Below, one piece after another: positions 1-11,214 of a stretch of 64,000 bases of DNA. Within the stretch, counting starts at the first letter, position 1; the number at the start of each line of letters is the position of its first letter. Source of the stretch: Leguminivora glycinivorella (Eukaryota > Arthropoda > Insecta > Lepidoptera > Tortricidae); contig NC_062975.1 in assembly GCF_023078275.1 (NCBI RefSeq), forward strand, positions 26,601,085-26,665,084, in the 5' to 3' direction. The position numbers and the translations under genes are program-made. The notes under the pieces are model-generated. The model worked only from the letters and a program-made list of their open reading frames with translations, was not told the DNA's origin and did no database searches.

Positions 1-61
1 ATAAATTGAAAATATAATAATAACAAGTAGCTTAATTTTCCTCTTTGGCGATCTTTCTTCT

Positions 62-541
62 GTGGGGCGGTCAACTGAAAAACGGCCGGTCAGGTGCCGA
101 TGGATCGATGAGGTCCAGAAAGACTTGTGTGACCTTCAAGTATATGGCAATAGAGTCTGGACTTCATATCTACCAACTTCTCTAAACAGCTTTCCTAATA
201 AAGAAATAAATAAGAAGCCTCTTCAAATAAAACATATCATAAAAATATTTATGCTAAAAAATAACGATGAAGAAGCACTGATATAAGTTAATTATAATAA
301 TTACTATAATATAGTATTGAATGTACCCTTTACTGTTACCTAGTTACTACAATCTTAGATTCTAAAGATTACTACTAGGTTTAAGAAGCTGTAATATTAC
401 TAATTTGAAATAAACAGTTTAAAGTTAAAAAAAAGTGACCGAGTGGCATCAGATCGCACAGGATAGGAGCGAATGGCGGAATCAGTGTTGGAGGCCAAGA
501 TCCACTTCGGGTCGCTGAGCCATCGTAGTAAGTAAGTAAGT
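62..541 (+). mobile_element. RTE-type LINE 3' remnant, split by an insertion
   Basis: Two blocks read as the C-terminus of an RTE-clade reverse transcriptase. At 62-134 the plus strand encodes KRPVRCRWIDEVQKDL, the K-R-P-x-R-W-x-D-(D/E)-V block that lies after the RT domain in these LINEs. At 435-530 the frame resumes and gives a short C-terminal tail. The element ends in a (GTAA)n tract at about 527-541. Position 129-440 is occupied by a foreign insert, listed separately. There is an in-frame stop in the second block, so this is a dead, strongly 5'-truncated copy. The LINE identity rests on one motif block and is moderately secure. Confidence 0.5.
129..440 (+). mobile_element. about 300-bp A-tailed insert with GTGACC target duplication
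   Basis: GTGACC occurs at 129-134 and again at 435-440, exactly bracketing 300 bp that interrupt the RTE remnant. The insert ends in AATAAA-like sequence (about 411) followed by an A-run at 427-434. That is the appearance of a retroposed RNA copy on the plus strand. Its interior matches nothing I recognise; a short open frame across it is probably chance. It could be a SINE-like element or a processed transcript fragment. Confidence 0.4.
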
Positions 542-2356
542 TAATTTTCCTAATTTATTTTTCATTAACTGAACTTACTACCGGTAACATCACTATAATT
601 ACATCAGTAAGTCATCAGTAAAAGTAAAACAATAAATTAATACCTATCAAAAGCGATCATTACCTGTTTCAAAGTTCGCGTGTTAATTGTTTCTCCATAA
701 AAAGTTATTTATAGTGTTTGATTTTCAAGATATACGTACTTTTGTAGATATGAAGATAAAAAAACATATTAGCGATCCACGCTTGATATCATTTGCATGC
801 TGCGGGCTATCCGCACGATTCTTGGTAGAGGCAATGAGTGTTAGAAAATGGTTAATAGGCCATACACTCTTAATAATAGTCTGGCGAGAACAAACGACTT
901 TTAAAGCGCCAAACAAAATAGTGGCAAGGAATTGAAATTACAGATTACATAAAAATTAAAAAAAAAATAATGATATTACTGATTGGGACAATGTTGCGGG
1001 ATGATATAGAAAATCCTACATGACTTTTTAGAAAACCTATTTACCTATCAAAATTTCGATTATCCTGCCAGCTTAGCCATGATGGCAATCGTTTGTGCTG
1101 TGACAAGAAATCGCTTTGTATCTCTCTATCATTCTACCATATTAGTGGAACAAACAGCGCGTAGTTACTGCCAAAGTCGCAACTGTATTTTGTAGTACGG
1201 AGCGTAAAAACTCTGAACCCCTAATTACATATAGATAAACTCTTATTCAATATAACGGGTACTTACAATTCAGATCGCATAACTTACTGCATTTCAGCAT
1301 TCAACTACCACAATAAATAACGGTCAACCGATTGATAATCATTTGAATATCTCACATAAATCTGACCGTTCCCAGATACCCGATCCGGCCAGATATTTAC
1401 ACCTTCCGGGGCCGGACAAAACACAAGTAATTGAGCGATCAGCGATGTCCATAAAATCGAAACTATCGAGTTACAATCCTATTGACCATTCGAAAATTCG
1501 CCTTAACCTTTCTCCTCCAACTAATGTAAAAGTTCTTAGGCGTGAAAGGGATGTATTGAATAGTATTTATAGGTTCGAAGCAGGTGGACTGACTAAGGCT
1601 GACCACCGGTCAGTCTAAGGCTATCAAATTACGGAGCATCGGCGATGGGAAATTTATCGATTCAACTCCATGTTAAAGTAACGCGGTGATAAAAAGCAGT
1701 TACAAATCGGACCGATGGTCATTGTCGCTTTGAATTGAATTGATTTGAATTGTAATGAATTGAATAAAGGGCAGGGGGTTAGAGGTCCGCTGCCATCCTG
1801 GTTCGCGTTTCGGAATGTATTTTGCTATTCGCGTTGATGTGACGTGACATGGTAATCAACAATGTTTTGAGTAATACAATTTAAATCTATTATTTATGAC
1901 CTATATTTTATGTATTTAAATTTGGATTAGAGGCTTATGTAGTGAATGAGACATATCTGAATATTTATTAGACAAATGAGCATAGTTTATCGGTGTATTG
2001 TCTGCCTTTAAGATTACTTAACATTTTAAGAGTATTTAAATTGGCTAGCTTGTTAAATGTGTTGTTTGTAAACAATAATTATTATGCAGCGGAAAAATAC
2101 TGCTTACAGAATCATTTGTTTCTCATAGACAACTAAATACTATTACATTACTCCCTACCATAGAAATCTTCTTATCTTTGAACATTCTACCTAACTTCAC
2201 CTTATCTGAGTTTGAGTTCGATTCTGTTTTCTTGATGCTTGCAAAAGCCAAAAACAGCAGAAAATAAACAACATTTAAGCTGCAAAATACCACAATTGCG
2301 TTCAAAATCTGTCGCTTGAAATAAACCATCATAAAATATGTATCCATGCTCTGCTT
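542..2356. other. no gene seen; AT-rich unique-looking DNA
   Basis: No open frame with recognisable protein features. There is a GAATT-rich low-complexity patch at about 1733-1765 and nothing else of note. Confidence 0.5.
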
Positions 2357-4640
2357 ATCAATCAATCAATCAATCAAAATATTCTTTATTCAAATAGGCT
2401 TACAATAAGCACTTTTAAATTGTCAACAGTGTACAATATTCATCTTATTCTAAATATCAGAGCAATTTATTGGTGCAATAAACAATATTGTTTTAAAACT
2501 ACATTGATTTAATAAAATGATATCAATCTAAATTGTATAAAAAAATACTAGTATAAAAACTTCTAGAATAAATTCTAAATGTCAAAAAAATTGTGTAAAA
2601 ATACATTGAATTATCAATATCATCATTAATAAGCTATATAATTAATGGTTTTCAGCAATACTTGTATCCCACAGTGTTTCATCATTCATGTAGTCTTGTG
2701 TGCTATAGTAGGCTTTAGAGATCAGTATACGCTTTACATAATGTTTAAATCGATTAAAAGACAGTTCAGTGATGGCATTAGGAAGTTTGTTATAAAATCT
2801 TACACAATTACCCATGAATGATTTTTTAATTTTATGGAGCCGAGTGAAGGGCACTGCAAGCTTATGCTTATTTCTAGTGTTTATATTATGTACATCACAG
2901 TTTTTCTTAAATTTACAAATGTTTTTATGTACATACATAATATTCTCATAAATATATTGACAATGCACTGTCATTATATTAATGTCCTTAAACTTATCTC
3001 TAAGTGAGTCTCTATGGTTCATTTTGTATATTGCTCGAATAGCCCTCTTCTGCAGAACAAATATGGTATTTATCTCTGAAGCACTGCCCCATAGTAAAAT
3101 ACCATATGACATAATGCTGTGAAAGTAACTAAAATAAACTAATCGAGCTGTTTCCACGTCTGTTAACTGACGGATCTTGCTCACTGCAAATGCTGCAGAG
3201 CTCAGTCTATTCGAGAGGGTAGCAATATGGGGACCCCACTGAAGTTTAGAATCTAAAGTTATGCCAAGAAAAACTGTACTATCTACCAGTTCCAATTCCT
3301 CATCCTTCACAACGACACTTGCTTGTTCATTTTTAGCATTACTCGTTACAAACTTAATACATTTAGTCTTTTTCTCATTTAACAATAAGTTATTAACACT
3401 AAACCAATTAACTACTTCGGAAATAGCATTGTTTACATTTTCACAAGTTTGTTGCTGACGTTTGACTTTGAAAATAAGGGAAGTATCATCTGCAAACAAT
3501 ACTATATCATGGTGGGTCTTTACAAGATATGGCAGGTCATTAATGTAGATGAGGAACAGGAAAGGCCCCAATATTGATCCCTGCGGTACACCCATAGAGA
3601 CTAGTGACCCCGGTGAGCGCTGTCCATTCACGTCGACCCTTTGTATTCTATCGTGTAAGTAAGATTTGACTAAATTCAGTGCCGATCCTCTCACTCCATA
3701 GTAGTGCAATTTCCTGATCAGTGTTTCATGACAGACGCAATCGAAAGCCTTAGATAAATCACAGAAGATACCCAAGGCATCCTGTGACTCCTCCCAGGCA
3801 TCGAAAATCTGTTTGATTAGCTCAACACCAGCGTCGGTTGTTGAGCGACCCCGTGTAAAACCAAATTGTTTATTGTGCATTAGATTATTGATGTTAAAAT
3901 GTTGCAATAGCTGAAATAACACTAACTTTTCAAAAATTTTGCTGAATGTCGGTAACACTGATATCGGTCTAAAATTAGTGGGGTCGGATGTGCTACCAGA
4001 TTTAAATAATGGAATGACTTTACTGTGTTTCATAAGATCAGGAAACTCACCACAATCAACACTGTTATTAAAGATAACTACCAAGTCAGGCGCTACAATT
4101 TCTATTAAAGATTTAACACCATGGACAGAGACTCCCCAAAGGTCACAAGTTTTTTTAACATTAATTGATTGAAATGCCTTAATTATATCTGAGGTACTAA
4201 CATGTTCAAATACAAGGTCTCTACTACATTCTGTGACATTATCTTCTAACAATGTAACGGCAGATGCAGGTGATGAATTTAAGTGCCTAGTTGTGGAAAC
4301 TGGTATATCAGTGAAGAACTTTTCAAATTCTGTTGCTACTTCTAAATTGGAATCTACAATTTTGCCATCAATTTTTAATTTCAGTTCATTTGTTCTTTGC
4401 TTTGATCGACCAGTCTCCACGTTAATTACTTTCCACGTTGCTTTAATTATATCGGAACTACTTTTAATTTTCTTGCTTAAATAATTACGTTTAGCGGTAT
4501 GACAATCTAATTTAAACTGTTTCGAAAATTGTTTGACATGTTCTTTAAATTCATCACTCGTATTAAACCGCCGTTCCTCATACAAGGCATACAATGCACG
4601 TCTTCGTTGATGTAAATAATCGTATTAGAAGTATGTCGCA
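2357..4640 (-). mobile_element. CR1/Jockey-type non-LTR retrotransposon, 5' truncated
   Basis: A minus-strand LINE whose 3' end is at 2357-2377, a (GATT)n tract preceded on its own strand by AATAAAG (about 2383-2392). A microsatellite rather than a poly(A) tail is typical of the CR1/L2 group, and the protein resembles database 'jockey-like' ORFs; I cannot resolve the clade. The endonuclease domain is missing and the frame is open a little above 4594 before breaking, so it is 5'-truncated. No target duplication was identified. Confidence 0.85.
2642..4594 (-). CDS. LINE reverse transcriptase ORF (partial ORF2)
   Basis: About 650 codons without interruption. Residues 1-190 are the linker between endonuclease and RT. 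The RT domain follows: the VIPLFKSG and FRPISVLP blocks at about 200-225, the RGRSTTDA block at about 260, AFD with the first catalytic Asp at about 282, GVPQGSILGP at about 335, and the catalytic FADD box at about 366. The C-terminal third carries FLGITLDSKLQW and the LQKRAIRAIY block common to insect LINEs. It would copy the element RNA at a nicked chromosomal target. The frame opens at a TTG at its annotated edge, so the true start lies in deleted 5' sequence. The long clean frame points to a fairly recent insertion. Confidence 0.85.
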   Translation of the reverse strand: MYALYEERRFNTSDEFKEHVKQFSKQFKLDCHTAKRNYLSKKIKSSSDIIKATWKVINVETGRSKQRTNELKLKIDGKIVDSNLEVATEFEKFFTDIPVSTTRHLNSSPASAVTLLEDNVTECSRDLVFEHVSTSDIIKAFQSINVKKTCDLWGVSVHGVKSLIEIVAPDLVVIFNNSVDCGEFPDLMKHSKVIPLFKSGSTSDPTNFRPISVLPTFSKIFEKLVLFQLLQHFNINNLMHNKQFGFTRGRSTTDAGVELIKQIFDAWEESQDALGIFCDLSKAFDCVCHETLIRKLHYYGVRGSALNLVKSYLHDRIQRVDVNGQRSPGSLVSMGVPQGSILGPFLFLIYINDLPYLVKTHHDIVLFADDTSLIFKVKRQQQTCENVNNAISEVVNWFSVNNLLLNEKKTKCIKFVTSNAKNEQASVVVKDEELELVDSTVFLGITLDSKLQWGPHIATLSNRLSSAAFAVSKIRQLTDVETARLVYFSYFHSIMSYGILLWGSASEINTIFVLQKRAIRAIYKMNHRDSLRDKFKDINIMTVHCQYIYENIMYVHKNICKFKKNCDVHNINTRNKHKLAVPFTRLHKIKKSFMGNCVRFYNKLPNAITELSFNRFKHYVKRILISKAYYSTQDYMNDETLWDTSIAENH

Positions 4641-6439
4641 ATAGAGCCTAATTCGGCGTGGCAGCGCACTAAATTGTGCCCAGCGTGGGGCCCACTGCCC
4701 AGGCTGCCCAACATTAATTGACTGCTCAGACATTTATATTAAATAGAAAAATGATAGCATGAGCTTTGGCAATCGGTTCGTGTTTGTTCTTTTTGGGAGT
4801 TAAGTGGGTTCTTTGGGTTAACTGTAATAATAGAGTTGTGATATGAATGTAAGTAAGTAATAAACGTAACACTTAGTTTATAATGAAGAGGTCAAACTGT
4901 GCGCCCTTTTTCTATTTTTGTATACCTAGGTACTATTTTTTTTTTCGGAAAACTCATAGTTCCTGTGGGCTTTACGAAGACGCTAATTACTTTAATTTTT
5001 GAAGGTACAGTTTGATCATTCTTATAGGCCTGTAAGTGCCCAGTAAACACATTATTTTCATTGTAAATAATTATTATACACTTAAATCAAGTACAGGTAA
5101 CGCGTAGTAACTAAAGTAGAAAAATATCCAAATGGAATTTTGGTAACCAATAATTTACAAATTAAGTAATTTTATTTTGTACATAATTATATTCACATTA
5201 TTTATTCCTTGCTCCGATGATCGGGGAGTTAGGACAGACTGACCTATTGGAAATTTTGGTTTCGAATTATTTGTTACAATTCTTCTATTTCAGGGTTGCA
5301 TGTCATCAGCGTCCACGAGGCCACTGCACCGTCACACCAGGGTTAAGGATTTCGAGACAATTTCAAAGTTGCGCAACTCAGCATTGGATCCGACCTCCGA
5401 CTTGCTCAATACTAGTAGCGAGACTCCACCGATTCGTTCCACTCATATCTGGCGGCAATAATTTAGAATCAATAGCGGTAGCTTAAGCGTCCAATCTTAG
5501 TCCGGCTTTTCAATTTGATCCGAATAGTAAAGGTGCTGTTTTTTTGTGTGGGAACTACGTTTTTCAATCACACGCGTAGCTTTTTACGGCTGGCTCGGGT
5601 GATAAATATCGGAGTATACGGCCGCGGCCGCTTTGAAGCCGGGTCCCGGAGAGAAGCTTGGCTATCGTAATTTGTTAGTTTGCTAAAGGCCCGGGTTTGG
5701 GTATCGGTAAGTTATAACGGCATGGGAGTTATGGAGCAGGACGTCAAGTGTTCTATGACGATATGCCCCTAGAAATATGTTGACATAAAGGAGATAAACA
5801 CAGACCAAGCATACCGATGCTTGAAAATTGATTGATTGATTGATTGATCAGTGGATGTTCTACAGGCTGCAGGTGAAAAGCTCTTAATGCCGAAAATGAA
5901 GAGCAAAAAATACTTAGTTAAGAAAAAGTTATGATGGAAATCGGTCTCAATCTATTCATTATATTATTCAACAGATGAACAGATAGACACTAGCCAGGAA
6001 GGTTTAGGGTATGGAATGATAGGTAATAGGTAATATGGCGGTTGTCTAAGACGAAATTGTCACTACTTTAGTTTATTTTTTTATTTTAATCCTCAGAACT
6101 GGCGTAGAGTTCAAATAATCGCCACTTTAATGAAAATACTAAATTAAAGATTTAGGATTTAGCTGGCTTGTTTAACAGTTTTGTAGATATTGAGCACCTG
6201 GCATCAAAGTATGACCGGTTTACTTAGTAAGGTATATTTTTTGTCGTATTTTAACATAATCATACGTAAAAAAATGGGAGTTTCAGTAAGAATATTAATG
6301 ACTGAGAATTGCGTCAAAGGCATGTAACAATGTCCTCAAACTTACAGTGTCACTACCGTACCCGGCCCTTCAAGACTTTGTACAAATGGGATTTATGTAT
6401 ATAGGAGTGTTATGCCATGTGAAAATAGCCCTTAATACA
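4641..6439. other. no gene seen; possible splice-like sites and a GATT microsatellite
   Basis: Mostly AT-rich. A strong acceptor-like polypyrimidine-AG ends at about 5293 and a GTTAAG donor-like site follows at about 5343, enclosing about 49 GC-richer bases; this may be chance. A (GATT)n tract lies at 5828-5848 and could be the tail of an old LINE. A GC-rich patch sits at about 5625-5665. Confidence 0.35.
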
Positions 6440-7100
6440 TTACGATTAGGTTTTAAGTAAGTACAGACATGATTCGCCTGTAATCCTAACACGTTTGAGG
6501 CGATTTTCGCGTGTCACGCGCGGGCGGGAGCAGCACGCGCCCGCGCACAAAAGACACTCGGGTGACTTTTGACTTTCGTCGTGTGGTTGAGCTTCATAAT
6601 ATAATTGAGCCCGAACAAAATCCGGTCGAGAATTACCATACAATGGGGCAGTCTTCCGTCGGGCCCGCCAGGTCGTAGAGGGCAAAAAAACACTACCACT
6701 TGCTTACATTGTCACCGTAGACAACCCTAACTTGAGCCGCTCTTCCACGCTACTTGAAACTCTCAGTCTTTATTTTATTAGTCTCAAACTCCTTGGCGTA
6801 CTTTGTAGTTAGGCTTGTTTTCTGTTTGCGAGGAGGAGGTTGGCGGGCGTCCATCGGAGCAGCCCGTGATGGCTGCGCCGGTTGACGGGTGACAGCCAGT
6901 AAAAACCCCGGTGTAAGTTACCCAGTGTCCGAGGATCCGCTCGGTTTTGACTTATTGCACCGGCCCGTTTTTGCTGACGGTTGAGCGATGCCTTTTGTTT
7001 ACTTTCTGGCTCTGTATACAATGTGGATTTGGATCGCATGTTGGATGAGGACGCACAAGAAGCGAACATTCCTCGACTTTGCAATACAATGATCGCTGTT
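6440..7100. other. GC/CpG-rich patches, possibly regulatory
   Basis: Two CpG-dense stretches (about 6490-6560 and 6825-7010) stand out from AT-rich surroundings. Open frames crossing them on the minus strand have no recognisable domains. They may be promoter or enhancer DNA, or simply unmethylated GC-rich sequence. There is no direct evidence for a function. Confidence 0.25.
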
Positions 7101-8403
7101 GATTTTACTTGGTGATTTTACGTGTGGTGAGGAATGCTTGTGTCCATTATCAGTCTTATTAATCATTTACATTAATGTGTAACTAACATGGCTTGAATTT
7201 GGGTTTCTTCTGATGATAACTACTTTTTTATTTGTATTGTAAAAAGATTAACTTTAATCATGTAAATTACTTCAAAGGTGTTTATTATGTTAACGGGCGT
7301 GGTTCGTTTTACGAATGTTTTACTAAAATTGATTGATATTATTTTGTAATAAATCAAAGCTGATTTCTGTATAAATCCAAGCTGTTTTCGTTAAGCTTTA
7401 ACAAGATTAAGTATATTATTTCCAAATATCTGCATAGCATATTTTCGTTGATTGTGATTTATGAGTTGCCGAGCCACATTCGACAAATATTTAGCATAAT
7501 CCGCGTCGAGATGATGTATGTCTCGTCACAGACTTTCTACCGCCTATGCGGCATAGCAGAGCAACGTGTAAAATATAAATCAAAGATACTTACCTACTTA
7601 TTCTGACTAATATATTTTGCTTGCCTGTTGGGTCTGTTTTAAATTTTATTTCCACCTCAGCTCAGTCGGCAATGTATATGTCATCTATAACTTTACCATA
7701 TTTGCTAGGATAGGAATCTTTGACAACACCAAATGTCAAATCTATAGACACAGTAGGTACCTAAAATAAGCAGTTGGTGTATGAATGTCACGCTCTCTTC
7801 TTACAAAGGTAATGAATTTAAAGGGCTGCTGAGCCTAATCGTCCAACATATAAAGATATTTGAAAAAAGGTATTACATACGTCTCGGATATGTAGAAACA
7901 TGGTGCAAGTCATATACAAGGAATTTACAATCATGTTTACCTATGTACTCGAATGAAGATATTTTTACATCGAACCTGTATAATGAGATAATGACAGGCC
8001 GCTAATTGGTCGGGTTTGAGTAAATATTCATCGTTACGATAAAATCGCGCGGCATGTCTCATCTTATCGACGATCGCCGGTATCGGAGGACTTCGGAACA
8101 GGTGCCAGCCAGTCTTACCTTAACGTATACACCAACTATTATTTAAAGTTACTTAGCAAAAACATGTTATTTTATTCTTTCTTTAACTGACTAGGGCTAA
8201 CGTGCCGAATATAGGCGACTGGCATAGCGCAAATTTGTACGAGTTAATGAAGAATAAGTGCGATTAAAAATGTTGTGCGAAGAAAGATGCTTGGGAAATA
8301 AATTTTCCTCATCGGGCAGTGGGCATCAATTTTGTTTAGAATACAGTTATCGTTCCATATTATATTGCCCCTGCATGAATAACTTAAACTAAAATAGATA
8401 TCA
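7101..8403. other. no gene seen
   Basis: AT-rich DNA without recognisable coding sequence. A short CG- and GATA-rich patch at about 8035-8095 is the only compositional change. Confidence 0.45.
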
Positions 8404-8713
8404 TAAGGTACAGCGGGGCAAATCTCGGCTGGGGGCCAATCCATACTAATATTCATCATTCATTGTCCGTCTTTCACGGCAAAACGGAGCGACGAAATTG
8501 TCGTGATCTTTTAAGTGGAGATACTTGAAGGGACGGAGTGTGACATAGGCTACTTTTTGTCTCTTTCTAACGCGAGCGAAGTCGCGGGCAAAAGCTAGTT
8601 GTATTGTATATAATCGGTAGACACTCTATTTAACAATGCAAACATTGTAAAACATGGATAAAATGTATCAGTTATATTTGGCCCCCAGGCAGGATTTGCC
8701 CCGCTGTACCTTA
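8404..8713. mobile_element. small MITE with about 35-bp TIRs, interrupted by a Helitron
   Basis: The left arm 8404-8439 begins TAAGGTACAGCGGGGCAAAT; the right arm 8679-8713 is its reverse complement with a few differences. Between them lie a short AT-rich core and an inserted Helitron (8440-8598). Without the Helitron the element would be about 150 bp with no coding capacity, as expected of a MITE. The superfamily is not determinable from the ends alone. Confidence 0.7.
8440..8598 (+). mobile_element. short non-autonomous Helitron
   Basis: Starts TCCATACTAATATT and ends GCAAAAGCTAG, with a CGCG-rich imperfect hairpin just before the end. The flanking bases are A on the left and T on the right. 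These are the Helitron hallmarks: 5' TC, 3' CTRR after a hairpin, and insertion between A and T with no target duplication. The same family occurs at 40552-40744 on the other strand, sharing the middle block around TTTCACGGCAAAACGGAGCG. It has no coding capacity and depends on an autonomous partner. Confidence 0.8.
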
Positions 8714-9529
8714 CACTAAAGAAAAAAACTGCCCCAATCCACGTTTTTCGACGCAGGGATTGAACCAATGTCTCAGCTCATCATACGCAGCTTACCAGGA
8801 AATACAGTAGGTACAGTACGCTCATCCGTCCGTCAGATGACGAGTGGTCTACTACATATTTAGTTCTGAAAGAATACTTTAAAGTGACAAATATTTTTGT
8901 TCCGTCTGCTACTCTTAATCCTGACAGTTAGTACGTTAAATGGTTTTTACAAGATGTAAACAACAATGGTGTTGGTGACCCCAAGGTCTCCCTTTAGTCG
9001 TTTAGAAATCTTTAGACGTGAGCGGCGCTTTCTCGCGCGCGCCGCACATACGCAACTACGCATCCGGGTGCTGTGTGCGATGGTTTCACTGGAGGGTTCT
9101 TCTTAGATATTTATTTCTAGCCTATACCTTAATGCAAGCAACATTTGAACTGAAGTTGCATTACCGCGAGGTCGTTGTTGTTGCCGCTGTTTTTTTTTTT
9201 TTTTTCTAAAAAAAAAGAAATGATAAAAAAGAGTTTTGCCTCCGCATCACATTCCTGAGTTAAATTAAAACTGGGGAAAATAGGCAATTGCAAATTTGAA
9301 GCTTTTTCTTTTTCTCTGACAATGTACGCGGAACTTCAATTGTCGCGGTTGCAATCCTGATAACAGGCATAATAAGTGCGCCGTTTGAAAAATACCTGGT
9401 TATGAAAATTATCATAATGTGGTATCATGGTCTATCCTAAAATGATGCTGAATAGCTTCTGCACTTGATTCTGCCCACCATTCATATTGTAAAAGAAAAA
9501 TTAAACTTCCTAGCACATTATAAGATGTA
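8714..9529. other. no gene seen; CpG patch and poly-T tract
   Basis: A CpG-rich patch lies at about 9018-9090 and a T-run at about 9189-9206. Otherwise AT-rich DNA without recognisable genes. Confidence 0.4.
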
Positions 9530-9730
9530 ATGTTTTGAAAAGAAGTTGCCCGCCGAGTTTCTTGCCGGTCCCATAGTGGATACCCCCCTCCCAACTGAGG
9601 GGGGACTGAAATCTTCTCGAGGCTGAGGCGTAGGGTTAGAGCCGGCGTAGCTTTATTTGACGTTCATATGCGCATTGTAATATGCCTACTTGAAAAATAA
9701 ATATTTCATTTTCATTTATTTCATTTTTTC
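9530..9730 (+). repeat. interspersed-repeat 3' end (LINE-like tail)
   Basis: The block GCCCGCCGAGTTTCTTGCCGG (split at about 9550-9570), a following GC-rich stretch, then GCGCATTGTAATATGCCTAC and an AATAAATATTTCATTTTC tail (to about 9730) resemble a 3' UTR very common in lepidopteran genomes. It looks like the 3' end of a LINE on the plus strand, without its coding part. Assignment is from recall of the family, not a search. Confidence 0.5.
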
Positions 9731-10620
9731 ATGTAATATGAACCAAAAACATTAAATTCTTCGTCATCTTCTAAACGTTTGAACTCTTTCACAAAATTGC
9801 TCACATTGCATCGCGCAACCTTCCTAAATACCTGAAATAGCCTAAACCCCAGTTATTTTTATAGCATCTTTAGCTACGTACAGTCAGCAAATGTAACGTT
9901 CGCTATAAATCTGCACAGACCTTATTTCCTTGGCAATAGAGTTGTGTGTAATATTTTTGAGCATGCGTAGCTAGTGTGATTAACTGTATGTAATCGTAGA
10001 TGACATTCCCTAGATACTGCACTGTTGATTATTAAAGACAACACGTCTTCAGTCTTACCAAAAACAAACAGTATGACGCCTGAAATGGCAATTGACAGAC
10101 ACGTCGCCTATGACAACGCTTCAGTATTAATTGTAGTAATGTTATTATATGTAGTAAAAAAGGAGATATTTTAATAGTGACTCTTCAGTCACTATACAGT
10201 ACACTACATAATACTGCTACCAGTATTAAGGGAAAATACTAACAAATTAACGTTATTGGAATAATTATGAACTATCACACCTATTTATAGGATGAGTATC
10301 GGAATGAAAGTTCTCATCAGGCAGAATTGAGGCAGTAAATGTCACTCCTTTTTCTCATAATTATGCGACACACTTTCCGCATCAACAGTCATGTCAGCCC
10401 GTAGATCATTCAGGTGCAGTTGGTATTATATTATCACCTCTCCTATTGAAAAGTTTCTAGTCCATGTTGTGTGCTTTGTAAAATAAGTGAACTTCATAAT
10501 CACATTTAGTAATCACCAAAAAAATATCATTCATTTTATCAAGGATATAACAAATGCGTAATAGAACAGCGACGACCTTCAACAATAGTTTTGCAAAAAC
10601 GATTCATAGCTATCTTCTGT
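9731..10620. other. no gene seen; two perfect mini-hairpins
   Basis: AT-rich. Two short perfect hairpins occur close together: 10174-10195 (9-bp stem ATAGTGACT, loop CTTC) and 10209-10228 (8-bp stem TAATACTG, loop CTAC). Their meaning is unknown. Confidence 0.4.
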
Positions 10621-10690
10621 CTTAATGCAAAGGACCGACGGGGTGACTGACAAAGGGAATGAAACAATCTTTCTGTCCGCAGTCACAGAA

Positions 10691-10914
10691 TATATAATAG
10701 TACTCGTCGCCAGTGAATGGGCCGCGAACTCGCGGCCGCCGGCATGTACTTGTAGCGCGGCGAAAGGATCGCGGAGTGAGCCGCCCCTGCCGCAGTGTCC
10801 GCCTCGTCCGTCCGTGCATGATCTGTTCCGTCCGTCCGTCATATACGCTATCTGTCGAGCGAACACCAATGTGTTGCAGTAATCGGCAGTGCGATCACGT
10901 AGGGCCGGGTAAGT
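10691..10914 (+). promoter_or_regulatory. candidate promoter plus untranslated first exon
   Basis: A TATATAAT box at 10691-10698 lies at the edge of a CpG-rich block (about 10710-10910), with an initiator-like CCAGTG at about 10711. The block ends in GGGTAAGT at 10907-10914, a near-perfect splice donor (GT at 10909-10910). This is the composition expected of a 5' non-coding exon of a host gene on the plus strand whose next exons lie far away. The TATA-to-initiator spacing is short, and no coding exon can be linked to it, so the call is tentative. Confidence 0.3.
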
Positions 10915-11106
10915 AATCGCCGGCAGCTAGCTACCGGAATACTTTATTGATAACTCACTGTCTGCGTGGCTGTATGACGAGACACATACCTACATACCTA
11001 CAACATACTGGGAGAGGGAAAATCTCAGGCTCAACTTGAAATAAAGTGTGTTAAAACTCTATTATTCTAGCTTAGATGCTTGTCTTTATCGGTCAACAGG
11101 ACACAC

Positions 11107-11214
11107 ATCTGACCCTTGGAAATGTGAAGTTGTCAAAGCGGACCCCAAGCTCCCATGAGCCGTGACAAATGCCTGGATAACGCAAGGAGGATGATAATCT
11201 GACCCTTGGAAATG
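11107..11214 (+). mobile_element. 5'-truncated tRNA-derived SINE with 18-bp target duplication
   Basis: ATCTGACCCTTGGAAATG occurs at 11107-11124 and 11197-11214. Between them is 72 bp matching the 3' end of the SINE at 22925-23246, including the block GGACCCCAAGCTCCCATGAG and the AACGCAAGGAGGATGAT tail. The tRNA-like head is absent, so this is a truncated, young-looking insertion. Confidence 0.88.

Noticed and set aside
6446..7084. Minus-strand open frames across the GC-rich patches as genes
   Set aside because: The frames are short, overlap each other in different phases, and have no domain or codon pattern; GC richness alone lowers stop frequency.
10579..10916. Overlapping open frames on both strands as a coding gene
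   Set aside because: Five frames are open at once because of CpG richness; none has recognisable protein features.
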